The notes below the pieces were generated by a model. That model was not told the DNA's origin. It ran no database searches and saw only the letters and a list, made by a program, of their open reading frames with translations. Both the position numbers and the translations under genes were made by a program. Below, piece after piece: positions 20,386 to 31,639 of a stretch of DNA of 64,000 nt; within the stretch, counting starts at the first letter, position 1, and every line of letters starts with the position of its first letter. Origin of the DNA: Pleurodeles waltl (lineage: Eukaryota > Chordata > Amphibia > Caudata > Salamandridae); assembly GCF_031143425.1 (NCBI RefSeq), contig NC_090438.1, forward strand, positions 772,593,138 through 772,657,137. The letters are read 5' to 3'.

Positions 20386-23063
20386 GAAGTTGGCTCTGTA
20401 TGTGCTATTTCAAAGTAAGGAATAGCATGCACAGAGTCCAAGGGTTCCCCTTAGAGGTAAAATAGTGGTAAAAATAGATAATACTAATGCTCTATTTTGT
20501 GGTAGTGTGGTCGAGCAGTAGGCTTATCCAAGGAGTAGTGTTAAGCATTTGTTGTACATACACATAGACAATAAATGAGGTACACACACTCAGAGACAAA
20601 TCCAGCCAATAGGTTTTTATATAGAAAAATATCTTTTCTTAGTTTATTTTAAGAACCACAGGTTCAAATTCTACATGTAATATCTCATTCGAAAGGTATT
20701 GCAGGTAAGTACTTTAGGAACTTCAAATCATCAAAATTGCATGTATACTTTTCAAGTTATTGACAAATAGCTGTTTTAAAAGTGGACACTTAGTGCAATT
20801 TTCACAGTTCCTAGGGGAGGTAAGTATTTGTTAGTTTTACCAGGTAAGTAAGACACTTACAGGGTTCAGTTCTTGGTCCAAGGTAGCCCACCGTTGGGGG
20901 TTCAGAGCAACCCCAAAGTTACCACACCAGCAGCTCAGGGCCGGTCAGGTGCAGAGTTCAAAGTGGTGCCCAAAACGCATAGGCTAGAGTGGAGAGAAGG
21001 GGGTGCCCCGGTTCCGGTCTGCTTGCAGGTAAGTACCCGCGTCTTCGGAGGGCAGACCAGGGGGGTTTTGTAGGGCACCGGGGGGGACACAAGTCCACAC
21101 AGAAATTTCACCCTCAGCGGCGCGGGGGCGGCCGGGTGCAGTGTAGAAACAAGCGTCGGGTTCGCAATGTTAGTCTATGAGAGATCTCGGGATCTCTTCA
21201 GCGCTGCAGGCAGGCAAGGGGGGGATTCCTCGGGGAAACCTCCACTTGGGCAAGGGAGAGGGACTCCTGGGGGTCACTTCTCCAGTGAAAGTCCGGTCCT
21301 TCAGGTCCTGGGGGCTGCGGGTGCAGGGTCTCTCCCAGGCGTCGGGACTTTAGGTTCAAAGAGTCGCGGTCAGGGGAAGCCTCAGGACTCCCTCTGCAGG
21401 CGGCGCTGTGGGGGCTCAGGGGGGACAGGTTTTGGTACTCACAGTATCAGAGTAGTCCTGGGGTCCCTCCTGAGGCGTCGGATCTCCACCAGCCGAGTCG
21501 GGGTCGCCGGGTGCAGTGTTGCAAGTCTCACGCTTCTCGCGGGGAGCTTGCAGGGTTCTTTAAAGCTGCTGGAAACAAAGTTGCAGCTTTTCTTGGAGCA
21601 GGTCCGCTGTCCTCGGGAGTTTCTTGTCTTTTCGAAGCGGGGGCAGTCCTCAGAGGATGTCGAGGTCGCTGGTCCCTTCGGAAGGCGTCGCTGGAGCAGG
21701 ATCTTTGGAAGGCAGGAGACAGGCCGGTGAGTTTCTGGAGCCAAGGCAGTTGTCGTCTTCTGGTCTTCCGCTGCAGGGGTTTTCAGCTGGGCAGTCCTTC
21801 TTCTTGTTGCAGGAATCTAATTTTCTAGGGTTCAGGGCAGCCCTTAAATACTAAATTTAAGGGCGTGTTTAGGTCTGGGGGGTTAGTAGCCAATGGCTAC
21901 TAGCCCTGAGGGTGGGTACACCCTCTTTGTGCCTCCTCCCAAGGGGAGGGGGTCACAATCCTAACCCTATTGGGGGAATCCTCCATCTGCAAGATGGAGG
22001 ATTTCTAAAAGTTAGAGTCACCTCAGCTCAGGACACCTTAGGGGCGGTCCTGACTGGCCAGTGACTCCTCCTTGTTATTCTCATTATTTTCTCCGGCCTT
22101 GCCGCCAAAAGTGGGGCCTGGCCGGAGGGGGCGGGCAACTCCACTAGCTGGAGTGTCCTGCTGGGTTGGCACAAAGGAGGTGAGCCTTTGAGGCTCACCG
22201 CCAGGTGTGACAATTCCTGCCTGGGAGAGGTGTTAGCATCTCCACCCAGTGCAGGCTTTGTTACTGGCCTCAGAGTGACAAAGGCACTCTCCCCATGGGG
22301 CCAGCAACATGTCTCGGTTTGTGGCAGGCTGCTAAAACTAGTCAGCCTACACTGATAGTCGGTTAAGTTTCAGGGGGCACCTCTAAGGTGCCCTCTGTGG
22401 TGTATTTTACAATAAAATGTACACTGGCATCAGTGTGCATTTATTGTGCTGAGAAGTTTGATACCAAACTTCCCAGTTTTCAGTGTAGCCATTATGGTGC
22501 TGTGGAGTTCGTGTTTGACAGACTCCCAGACCATATACTCTTATGGCTACCCTGCACTTACAATGTCTAAGGTTTTGTTTAGACACTGTAGGGGCACAGT
22601 GCTCATGCACTGGTACCCTCACCTATGGTATAGTGCACCCTGCCTTAGGGCTGTAAGGCCTGCTAGAGGGGTGTCTTACCTATACTGCATAGGCCGTGAG
22701 AGGCTGGCATGGCACCCTGAGGGGAGTGCCATGTCGACTTACTCATTTTGTTCTCACTAGCACACACAGGCTTGTAAGCAGTGTGTCTGTGCTGAGTGAG
22801 GGGTCTCTAGGGTGGCATAAGACATGCTGCAGCCCTTAGAGACCTTCCTTGGCATCAGGGCCCTTGGTACTAGAAGTACCAGTTACAAGGGACTTATCTG
22901 AATGCCAGGGTGTGCCAATTGTGGATACAATGGTACATTTTAGGTGAAGGAACACTGGTGCTGGGGCCTGGTTAGCAGGGTCCCAGCGCACTTCTCAGTC
23001 AAGTCAGCATCAGTATCAGGCAAAAAGTGGGGGGTAACTGCAACAGGGAGCCATTTCTTTACA
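20381..23063 (-). mobile_element. Solo LTR nested in element A, antisense (2,683 bp)
   Basis: The segment is the complement of the element A type of LTR (its minus-strand start is TGTAAAGAAATGG) with a modest number of differences. Perfect AATCC duplications on both sides and no internal region show a full insertion reduced to one LTR by recombination between its own LTRs. It interrupts the frame one base after codon 471 of Gag. Removing it with one duplication copy leaves a continuous frame of 802 codons plus stop. Confidence 0.93.
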
Positions 23064-23068
23064 AATCC

Positions 23069-24063
23069 CAACCACTGCCCTGAGAGACACTTGTGCCAGT
23101 CACACTATTGTGCATGACAGGCTGGTGCTCTCAAACCAGTACATCCCAGGTGAGACTGCCAGGGTAAGAGTTAGCCTAGACAGGGTCACTAAGAGGCCTG
23201 TGGCTTTAGTGCCCATAGAAGTGGGTGGCACTCTTAGCTGGAGAAGGGTAGTAGTCAGTACAGACCTCCCCCTTGATTGTCTCCTTGGAAATGACTACCC
23301 AGAGGTTAGTCAGAGCCCAAGAGAGGAACTGGTCCAGTGCCAGTCCTCTCCCAAGGATTCTGGAAGTCCTGCCTCTGCAGTAAATGCAAGCAGACCCCAG
23401 AAGAAGAAGAAAAGAAAACAGAGTAGGAAGGGTGGACAACCTTTAGCCAAGGTTACAGCAAGCCAAGGAGATTCTGCTCCAGTAGGGGAGAACTCCAAAA
23501 ATGGCCCTGATAAAGTCCAACCTGACCCACAAGAAGTCCTGGCTAGTCAGGCAACTGTTAAACCTGAGTGGGTGGCTCCTCAGCTAACAGAAGAAAGAGT
23601 GGAAGAAGGGTGTTTACTACAAGATGTGGTAACCCCCCACTCTAATACAGCAGACAGGCAACCTGAACCCAAAGAAGCCTGTAACTTAGCCCCTTCCCTT
23701 TTAGGTGAAGAGCTAAAGGTGTGGTTCTGGGCACTGACAGCTGTCAGTGGCCTCTGCTGGGTGTTAGCCTTTATGGCTGCACTATCCTTGGCATGGTGGT
23801 CTGACCCCATGCCAAATAACAAGTTAGGCCCCCTGACCCTGTTGGTCATGGTGGGGTTACTCCAGCTCTGGGTAACCTCTTTGGGTAAGCTAGGGGTGAC
23901 CCTGGCTAAGATAAGATTAGCAGAGGTGGATACCTCTGACCTCAAAATAGAGAGAATGGGTAAAGACATAAAAAGCACAGACAAGAGGCAGTTCAGACTA
24001 GGTCCTATCACTGTGGAAGTGGGTCAGTTCCCCAGAGGGAATGACCTGAACCGGAGGATGTAA
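23069..24063 (+). CDS. Protease-like and membrane-segment part of the element A polyprotein
   Basis: The frame runs in phase with Gag once the nested LTR is discounted; the first ATG (23110) is probably not a start. It opens with a retropepsin-like segment whose active-site triplet is D-T-C (codons 23086-23094) where element B has D-T-G, and has the later LGND motif (near 23287). A lysine-rich linker (near codons 97-107 from 23110) and an acidic, proline-rich region follow. Then come two hydrophobic stretches at about residues 204-230 (VWFWALTAVSGLCWVLAF..) and 239-258, and a charged tail ending at TAA 24061. The hydrophobic part has no counterpart in element B. I do not recognise it; a membrane anchor or envelope-like protein are possibilities, not conclusions. 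Confidence 0.8.
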
Positions 24064-24161
24064 GGCAGAGTAGGCCCTGCAACAAACCAGCCATTTCCTC
24101 TACTCTTCCTCGCCTGACAGACTAGGAAGACTCTTCCAGCGTTGGCTGAGTCTCCTGGCCT

Positions 24162-24180
24162 GTGGGCTGGGGGGGGCTTG
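24162..24180 (+). promoter_or_regulatory. Polypurine tract of element A
   Basis: GTGGGCTGGGGGGGGCTTG directly abuts the 3' LTR. The G8 run parallels the G9 run before the 3' LTR of element B, as expected for a plus-strand primer site. Confidence 0.7.
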
Positions 24181-26866
24181 TGTAAAGAAATGGCTCCCTG
24201 TTGCAGTTACCCCCCACTTTTTGCCTGATACTGATGCTGACTTGACTGAGAAGTGTGCTGGGACCCTGCTAACCAGGCCCCAGCACCAGTGTTCCTTCAC
24301 CTAAAATGTACCATTGTATCCACAATTGGCACACCCTGGCATTCAGATAAGTCCCTTGTAACTGGTACTTCTAGTACCAAGGGCCCTGATGCCAAGGAAG
24401 GTCTCTAAGGGCTGCAGCATGTCTTATGCCACCCTGGAGACCTCTCACTCAGCACAGACACCCTGCTTGCCAGCTTGTGTGTGCTAGTGAGAACAAAATG
24501 AGTAAGTCGACATGGCACTCCCCTCAGGGTGCCATGCCAGCCTCTCACTGCCTATGCAGTATAGGTAAGCCACCCCTCTAGCAGGCCTTACAGCCCTAAG
24601 GCAGGGTGCACTATACCATAGGTGAGGGTACCAGTGCATGAGCATGGTACCCCTACAGTGTCTAAACAAAACCTTAGACATTGTAAGTGCAGGGTAGCCA
24701 TAAGAGTATATGGTCTGGGAGTCTGTCAAACACGAACTCCACAGCACCATAATGGCTACACTGAAAACTGGGAAGTTTGGTATCAAACTTCTCAGCACAA
24801 TAAATGCACACTGATGCCAGTGTACATTTTATTGTAAAATACACCACAGAGGGCACCTTAGAGGTGCCCCCTGAAACTTAACCGACTATCTGTGTAGGCT
24901 GACTAGTTTTAGCAGCCTGCCACAAACCGAGACATGTTGCTGGCCCCATGGGGAGAGTGCCTTTGTCACTCTGAGGCCAGTAACAAAGCCTGCACTGGGT
25001 GGAGATGCTAACACCTCTCCCAGGCAGGAATTGTCACACCTGGCGGTGAGCCTCAAAGGCTCACCTCCTTTGTGCCAACCCAGCAGGACACTCCAGCTAG
25101 TGGAGTTGCCCGCCCCCTCCGGCCAGGCCCCACTTTTGGCGGCAAGGCCGGAGAAAATAATGAGAATAACAAGGAGGAGTCACTGGCCAGTCAGGACAGC
25201 CCCTAAGGTGTCCTGAGCTGAGGTGACTCTAACTTTTAGAAATCCTCCATCTTGCAGATGGAGGATTCCCCCAATAGGGTTAGGATTGTGACCCCCTCCC
25301 CTTGGGAGGAGGCACAAAGAGGGTGTACCCACCCTCAGGGCTAGTAGCCATTGGCTACTAACCCCCCAGACCTAAACACGCCCTTAAATTTAGTATTTAA
25401 GGGCTACCCTGAACCCTAGAAAATTAGATTCCTGCAACTACAAGAAGAAGGACTGCCCAGCTGAAAACCCCTGCAGCGGAAGACCAGAAGACGACAACTG
25501 CCTTGGCTCCAGAAACTCACCGGCCTGTCTCCTGCCTTCCAAAGATCCTGCTCCAGCGACGCCTTCCGAAGGGACCAGCGACCTCGACATCCTCTGAGGA
25601 CTGCCCCTGCTTCGAAAAGACAAGAAACTCCCGAGGACAGCGGACCTGCTCCAAGAAAAGCTGCAACTTTGTTTCCAGCAGCTTTAAAGAACCCTGCAAG
25701 CTCCCCGCAAGAAGCGTGAGACTTGCAACACTGCACCCGGCGACCCCGACTCGGCTGGTGGAGATCCGACACCTCAGGAGGGACCCCAGGACTACTCTGA
25801 TACTGTGAGTACCAAAACCTGTCCCCCCTGAGCCCCCACAGCGCCGCCTGCAGAGGGAATCCCGAGGCTTCCCCTGACCGCGACTCTCTGAAACCTAAGT
25901 CCCGACACCTGGGAGAGACCCTGCACCCGCAGCCCCCAGGACCTGAAGGACCGGACTTTCACTGGAGGAGTGACCCCCAGGAGTCCCTCTCCCTTGCCCA
26001 AGTGGAGGTTTCCCCGAGGAACCCCCCCCTTGCCTGCCTGCAGCGCTGAAGAGATCCCGAGATCTCTCATAGACTAACATTGCGAACCCGACGCTTGTTT
26101 CTACACTGCACCCGGCCGCCCCCGCGCCGCTGAGGGTGAAATTTCTGTGTGGACTTGTGTCCCCCCCGGTGCCCTACAAAACCCCCCTGGTCTGCCCTCC
26201 GAAGACGCGGGTACTTACCTGCAAGCAGACCGGAACCGGGGCACCCCCTTCTCTCCATTCTAGCCTATGTGTTTTGGGCACCACTTTGAACTCTGCACCT
26301 GACCGGCCCTGAGCTGCTGGTGTGGTGACTTTGGGGTTGCTCTGAACCCCCAACGGTGGGCTACCTTGGACCAAGAACTGAACCCTGTAAGTGTCTTACT
26401 TACCTGGTAAAACTAACAAATACTTACCTCCCCTAGGAACTGTGAAAATTGCACTAAGTGTCCACTTTTAAAACAGCTATTTGTGAATAACTTGAAAAGT
26501 ATACATGCAATTTTGATGATTTGAAGTTCCTAAAGTACTTACCTGCAATACCTTTCGAATGAGCTATTACATGTAGAATTTGAACCTGTGGTTCTTAAAA
26601 TAAACTAAGAAAAGATATTTTTCTATATAAAAACCTATTGGCTGGATTTGTCTCTGAGTGTGTGTACCTCATTTATTGTCTATGTGTATGTACAACAAAT
26701 GCTTAACACTACTCCTTGGATAAGCCTACTGCTCGACCACACTACCACAAAATAGAGCATTAGTATTATCTATTTTTACCACTATTTTACCTCTAAGGGG
26801 AACCCTTGGACTCTGTGCATGCTATTCCTTACTTTGAAATAGCACATACAGAGCCAACTTCCTACA
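24181..26866 (+). repeat. 3' LTR of element A (2,686 bp)
   Basis: Same length and start/end as the 5' LTR, with a constant 8,164-base offset and identical internal open frames. I found no mismatch in the segments compared. CAGAT (26867-26871) follows as the second target duplication. Confidence 0.93.
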
Positions 26867-27829
26867 CAGATTTTGTCTGGTATAGTGAACGCATCCAGTT
26901 CCTCTGCCATTTGAGTCATTATGATCACTTGCTGTGGAATTCGGGGAGTCAGTTCCTCGAGTAACTTCAAAGGGAGAAATGGGAGGATTTTCTGTTTGGG
27001 TATAACGAAGGAAAACATGCCGATTCCAGATTACTTGATCAGTGTAGCAAGACATGCAGTTGATCTGGCAGCAGCGATCATCTTCCATGGCACTTCAGTA
27101 AGACATTTGTTCTGATTTAGACTCCCTTCTTCCACTTGTCATGCACAAGAATAGATGCTGATATTACCTTTTAATGGAACATCTCTTTGGTTCTCAAGCA
27201 GATATGTAATCGAGAAAAATAAGATAAGAACCAAGACTCAAACTGAATTTGCCTGGAGAGGAGGAAGGTTTTTCTGTTGGTGAGGTTTCAACTTTTGCAA
27301 TAAAGGCAAGCCACATTCACAAAACCAAATTCAGAACATAAACAGCAGCAGTAGTCCTTTCAGAAGCAATAGTCTTCCGGTGAGAAGGCTCCAGCAAAAC
27401 AATGGCTCGATCGTCCTGCTTTCACCAGCAAGCACCCTTTTGGGAAGAAGTATTTCCGACCATCTCCCTGCCTGGCAGAAAATTATGAAAGGTGAGTGAG
27501 CGCTAGAAAATGTAAATGGACACTATCAGATCAGACACTCCCTTTCAGATTCCACAAGGCTGGCAAAGTCTTTCTCCCAAGATATCCCTTTCTTTCCATC
27601 AGAAGTGCCGTCAAATCCAACTGCTTCTGTATTTTTTCTGTTTGTCAAGTCCTTTATTTCTGGGATAAATGGTTTCATGATCGCCCTGATCTGGGATGCA
27701 ATATTGTACTTGAGACCCCTGCAAAAGTGTTTGGAGGAACAATATGGTGCAGCAAATCAGGAAATGTGTGTGACAAGGTACAAGTGGTGGTGCAAGAAGA
27801 ACCTTCTGTTTGGTATATTTCTCTGAATG

Positions 27830-27970
27830 GATGGGTGCTCACATGGACAGTCTGAGGACTCGACAGCTGCAATCACGTTTGGAGAAGAGGTATCACATTA
27901 ACAAGTTGAAGTTCAGGGTGGTTCACCTGTCACTCAGGTCTGTACTGTTGATGATCAGGGTGGGCCCCTC
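27830..27970 (+). pseudogene. DIRS RNase H-like fragment
   Basis: WMGAHMDSLRTRQ..HINKLKFRVVHLSLRSVLL aligns by pattern with the WGAH..., ER..HIN.LEL.AV...L segment of DIRS RNase H. It is a remnant within a frame of 63 codons. Confidence 0.55.
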
Positions 27971-28599
27971 TTCTGCTTCAAATATTATGCCAGCTATGTA
28001 GATTTTGTTCATGAGGCTCAGACAATTTGGCACCAGACGTTGGTGAGAGGCGTCCAGCTAATATCACCTTCCAGGGTTGCAAAATACAAAATCCGATGAA
28101 CTGAATCTCTATTTAGTGGAGGAGAATGAATGGGTGTCCAGACACCTGTTCCCAGGAAGAACATACTTTTGTTGAGTAAGCCAACAGGATTTCACAGTTT
28201 TTCCTCGAATCGCACTACACCACTAGTTGATCACAAAATTGAGACTCAGCAAATCACAGATGCTTCTCAGTGCTCCAGGCTGACCTCACAGTGGTGGTAC
28301 CAGAACTGGTCCTTCTGCCGCACAAGAAACTGCCAGTCAGGTCAGTCTACTCTCCAGGATGTTGAGCAGAATCTACCATTCTAGCTTTATCTCAGTGAAC
28401 TCAACTGCGTGGCCCCGGAGGTCTTACAGTACGGGCACTTAAAACTTCCTAATGATTACATGGCCTTTCTGAGAGGTACTGCAGCCTTCCGCAAGGTCTA
28501 CATATGCATTCAACTGGAAGAGGCTCTGCTTACAGAGTAGCAGCAAGAGTTTGTATTACTGTACTTTCTTTATGAGACAAATAATTATTTATAGCTTTC

Positions 28600-28980
28600 T
28601 CCCACTATAGCGCATTTGACTGCCTTTAATGCTTACTGTTAGCCTCCTTCTCTGGCTTCTACCTTTACTATATATATGATTAAAGATTTCCTAAAGGGTC
28701 ATAGGAAACGGTTTGCTCCAGATAGAAGGCCTTCTCTTGCCTTGGAATTGAATACGGTTCTCTCTACATTGATCAGTTATCGTTTTCAACTAATGTACAA
28801 GTCTAATTTATAGCACCTTCCAGGAAAGGTTGCTTTTCTCCCAAACGTTGTTTCTGGCTCCTTTTTTCCTAAATCCAAAAACCCCAGCAGGGCTGTTGTT
28901 ACATGCACTTGATGTCAAGAGGGCTCTGTTATTATTTGGATAAGACTAAAGAGATTTATATGGTCAAACATATATTTTTG
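28600..28980 (+). pseudogene. DIRS tyrosine recombinase fragment
   Basis: Contains the helical segment IKDFLKGHRKRFAPDRRPS and the later LDVKRALLFYLD-type phrase (one frame change). Catalytic HxxR and Tyr residues were not found, so it is inactive. Confidence 0.5.
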
Positions 28981-29420
28981 TCAGTTATGGTGCAGTATGG
29001 ACAGGCCTCCTCGTCTAACCAGATGGCTATTTTCTTTTATTATTACAGGTAATGTATACTCTAATAGGCTCTTACCTGATATACCTGGTTCCTGTTCCCC
29101 AAGAAGGGGGGTGTGGGGGCTATTTTTTTCCCCCCAGTTTCTGGCAATTACAAGTCTGCTTCTAGGCGATCAACCCATACTTTTGCTAAGCATTATTGTC
29201 TGTACTTGGACTACTAAGTAGTTACTTTAGTGAGCAGGGCTTCTATTTGTAACACCTTTGCCTACGTTTGCACATTTAGGGGCGAGTTAGCTTGCTGCTT
29301 TATTCTGTCTTCCATGATCATAGAGAGAATCATGTGGTCAAGAAGTAAGATGCTTACTTGTAATCATAATTCCTCACCATTGGTATTCTCTCTGAATTCA
29401 TAAACGCCTTAGGCAGCTCC

Positions 29421-29964
29421 TCACTTTTCGAGCCACAGGTTTTGAACTGGATACTGTACATTGTCCCAAATAACGAGCTGCCTAACCTACCTCCTGCTTT
29501 GCATGATGAAATAGCTCAGTTTTCCAATAGTCTTAAAGGAATGGATTTTAATCCCCACGGGATGTATTTTTTTTGCATTGTGGCACTATTTTCTCTTTAC
29601 TCTAAGCACACCGTGTCTAGGGAGGTTTATTCATCCAAATGTACTTTTTTTGGCTTATTAGCAAAACACTAAATAAAATTTTCTTTTTAGGTACATTTTC
29701 TGTTTTTTTTTGGTTAAATTGAAGCATTAAAAATCCTGTACAGGATCTTGTATAAGTGCAAATTTGTCTGCATTTTATAAATACAGTGGGTTGATTGTCT
29801 GTTGTAATTGTGCATGCTACCCAACTTGAATAGAAGAAGCGAAGGCTGGATATCCCCTGTGTAGATCAGTACATGCATCCTGCAAATCATATTTTGTGGA
29901 GAAGAACTAATAGTTTTGGACATTCAGAGGAGTCCTGAAAGTGATGATGTTTGTTCTCTTTCAG
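29421..29964. other. Presumed intron end of the host gene
   Basis: No recognised gene. A pyrimidine-rich tract leads to the acceptor TTGTTCTCTTTCAG at 29964. Confidence 0.35.
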
Positions 29965-30035
29965 GGGCAGAAAAGAAACGGAAAGCTAAACACTTTAAAT
30001 CACGTTGGGTTCACAAGCAAGGAATACCAACTTGA
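29965..30035 (+). CDS. Candidate terminal exon of the host gene
   Basis: A good acceptor (TTCTCTTTCAG) is followed by a short basic frame, AEKKRKAKHFKSRWVHKQG, ending ..IPT and TGA at 30033-30035 when entered in phase 1. In phase 0 an alternative frame stays open to a TGA at 30040-30042. A poly(A) signal lies about 135 bases further. The lysine-rich content fits the other candidate exons, suggesting a small basic, perhaps nuclear or nucleolar, protein. I do not recognise the gene. The intron before it would be about 15.5 kb, mostly transposon. Confidence 0.4.
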
Positions 30036-30169
30036 GATTTGAAGTCTGGTTCACACAACGGTATAAAATACAGACTATATAGTCCAACAAAAAGGGTGTC
30101 CGCCTCGCCTCATTGCTAAAACGAACCTATTTATTCGAACTGGCAAAGTTGAAATATATCTGGATGTTT

Positions 30170-30175
30170 AATAAA
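30170..30175 (+). terminator. Candidate poly(A) signal of the host gene
   Basis: AATAAA, about 135 bases after the candidate stop codon; a second AATAAA lies near 30274. Placement supports 29965-30200 as a last exon. Confidence 0.4.
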
Positions 30176-30199
30176 GAACTTAAGCTTCATCTAACATTC

Positions 30200-31639
30200 C
30201 ATCTGAATACTAATTAAAAAGGTATATTTTCTACTGACACTTAAGTATGGAATGTATTTTTGTTCATTTGGGCCAATAAACGTATCTATCAACTTTAAAG
30301 TGTTTGTTCTTTGCTCCACTAAATCTTGTTACCATTGGTGAAATTAACACTTTACAATCTGTTTCAAAGAGGCAGTAGTACCTACTTAGCGGGTTACGGA
30401 GTAAAATAACAAGTAGGAAATATTTTGCAAGTGGTGTTTTCTTAATAGTCATGACTACGGAAGACTAGGAAATGTTCCTAAAATCGATATTTCTATGTAA
30501 CATCTAAAATACTTTAAGAATTGCTTGCAGAAAGATAAATGTGAAAACCTAAAAATCCTTCTAAGAAATTAAGTAAAGACTACAAAATATGGAAGAGGGA
30601 GCTTTGCCAGTTATTGCAGAGATTTGAACAAACTATCTCTGAAACTGCGAGCGCAAGCAACCCACATACTAGATCAGACACTGATATGCCCGCTCCTGCT
30701 TTGATGGGGGGCTCACAGATTACATTGGGATCCCTGCTGATTACTTCTTGAAGGAAGGAAACTATTGCTCAAGGTAAAATGGTGGCAGAAATATGTCTCT
30801 CTAGGAGACCATAACAACAAGCGAGTTAATGATCAGAATAAAAAATGTGGAAGAATTTTAAACTAGTGGGTATTAAAGTAAGATGTAGTAAATCAGAGAA
30901 TACTTTTGAGGTTGAAAAAGATAACTTAGAAACGTGAGCATGATTTGCCAATAAAGAACATGCAAGCAATACAGTTTGACTATATGCATAGTCTTCAATA
31001 GTCATGAACCACTCATGGCTATTAAAAAAAATAAAAAAAATAAACACTTGCAAAACAGCACTTGGCGCTGAGGAGTCGTTGACAGTGACGTTTTCCTATG
31101 TTGTGTGGAGGAGGAGACTGTGTTGTGTGGAGTAGCACCAACTGTGCTGTGGAGAGCTATGGGCTATGAAGGGGGGGCTAACTGTGGCCAAATCGACCAT
31201 ACCAGACCTACTGGCCCCTGACTGCCACCGATCCTCTGTTGGTCGGCCCATTGCAAGCCATTATCTATCACCTCCCTCTCCCCACCCATCCTTTTTTGAG
31301 GGCCAGCAGAGGTCAGGTGGCAGGCCACGGCTGCGCAGTACCAGTACTCCAGGTGGCATCAACAGGGGCAGCCATTGAGGTGAGAAGTTGTGTGGACGAG
31401 TACAGAGGCGGGTGGCCGAGGTGCCAGTGTAGCTTGCTCGCCACTCATTCTCCTGCCCCCATCTTCCTCCCATAACTCCTTCAGAGGTACAAACCGGCAT
31501 ACCAGAGTGGCAAGGCTTAAAGAAGTTCTGGAGGTGCTTCATTAGGGGTCTGTTGGAAAAGCGTGAAATAAGTGAGGTTTAAGTGAGGCACGTCACAGGG
31601 GACAATAGCCTGACCTCAAGAACTTGAGCCCACCGGAGG
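30200..31639. other. No supported gene
   Basis: AT-rich up to about 31050, then more GC-rich with short open frames on both strands (31166-31540). A tandem-like phrase 'gtgttgtgtggag' occurs twice near 31099-31130. No family recognised. Confidence 0.4.

Larger units (their letters stand above)
16017..26866 (+). mobile_element. LTR element A: non-autonomous Gmr1-like Ty3/gypsy element, 10,850 bp
   Basis: Order: 5' LTR (16017-18702), TGG-type primer site, gag (from 18967), antisense solo LTR inserted at 20381-23063, protease-like plus membrane-segment frame (to 24063), G-rich polypurine tract, 3' LTR (24181-26866). Both LTRs are 2,686 bp, keep a constant 8,164-bp offset, and showed no difference wherever I compared them, so the insertion appears very recent. 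No integrase, reverse transcriptase or RNase H motif is found on either strand inside. LTR, leader and Gag match element B, so A is best seen as a derivative dependent on B-type enzymes. Confidence 0.9.
26867..29420 (+). mobile_element. Right part of the degenerate DIRS-like element
   Basis: Pieces occur in DIRS order. A Gag-like phrase SVARHAVDLAAAIIF (near 27040) resembles the 'ARH..(L)D..' segment of the second DIRS element. An RNase H-like stretch WMGAHMDSLRT.. with HINKLKFRVVHLSLRS follows at about 27830-27960. Tyrosine recombinase pieces FLKGHRKRFAPDRRPSLAL (near 28690) and LDVKRALL (near 28908, with frame changes) come next. The end near 29345-29400 (GCTTACTTGTAATCATAATTCC..) resembles a DIRS terminal repeat. 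Stops and frame shifts are frequent. The RT core is not clearly visible. Confidence 0.6.

Noticed and set aside
23719..23883. Calling the hydrophobic domain of element A an envelope protein
   Set aside because: No signal peptide, cleavage site, fusion peptide or splice acceptor is visible, and it is fused in frame with Gag and protease.
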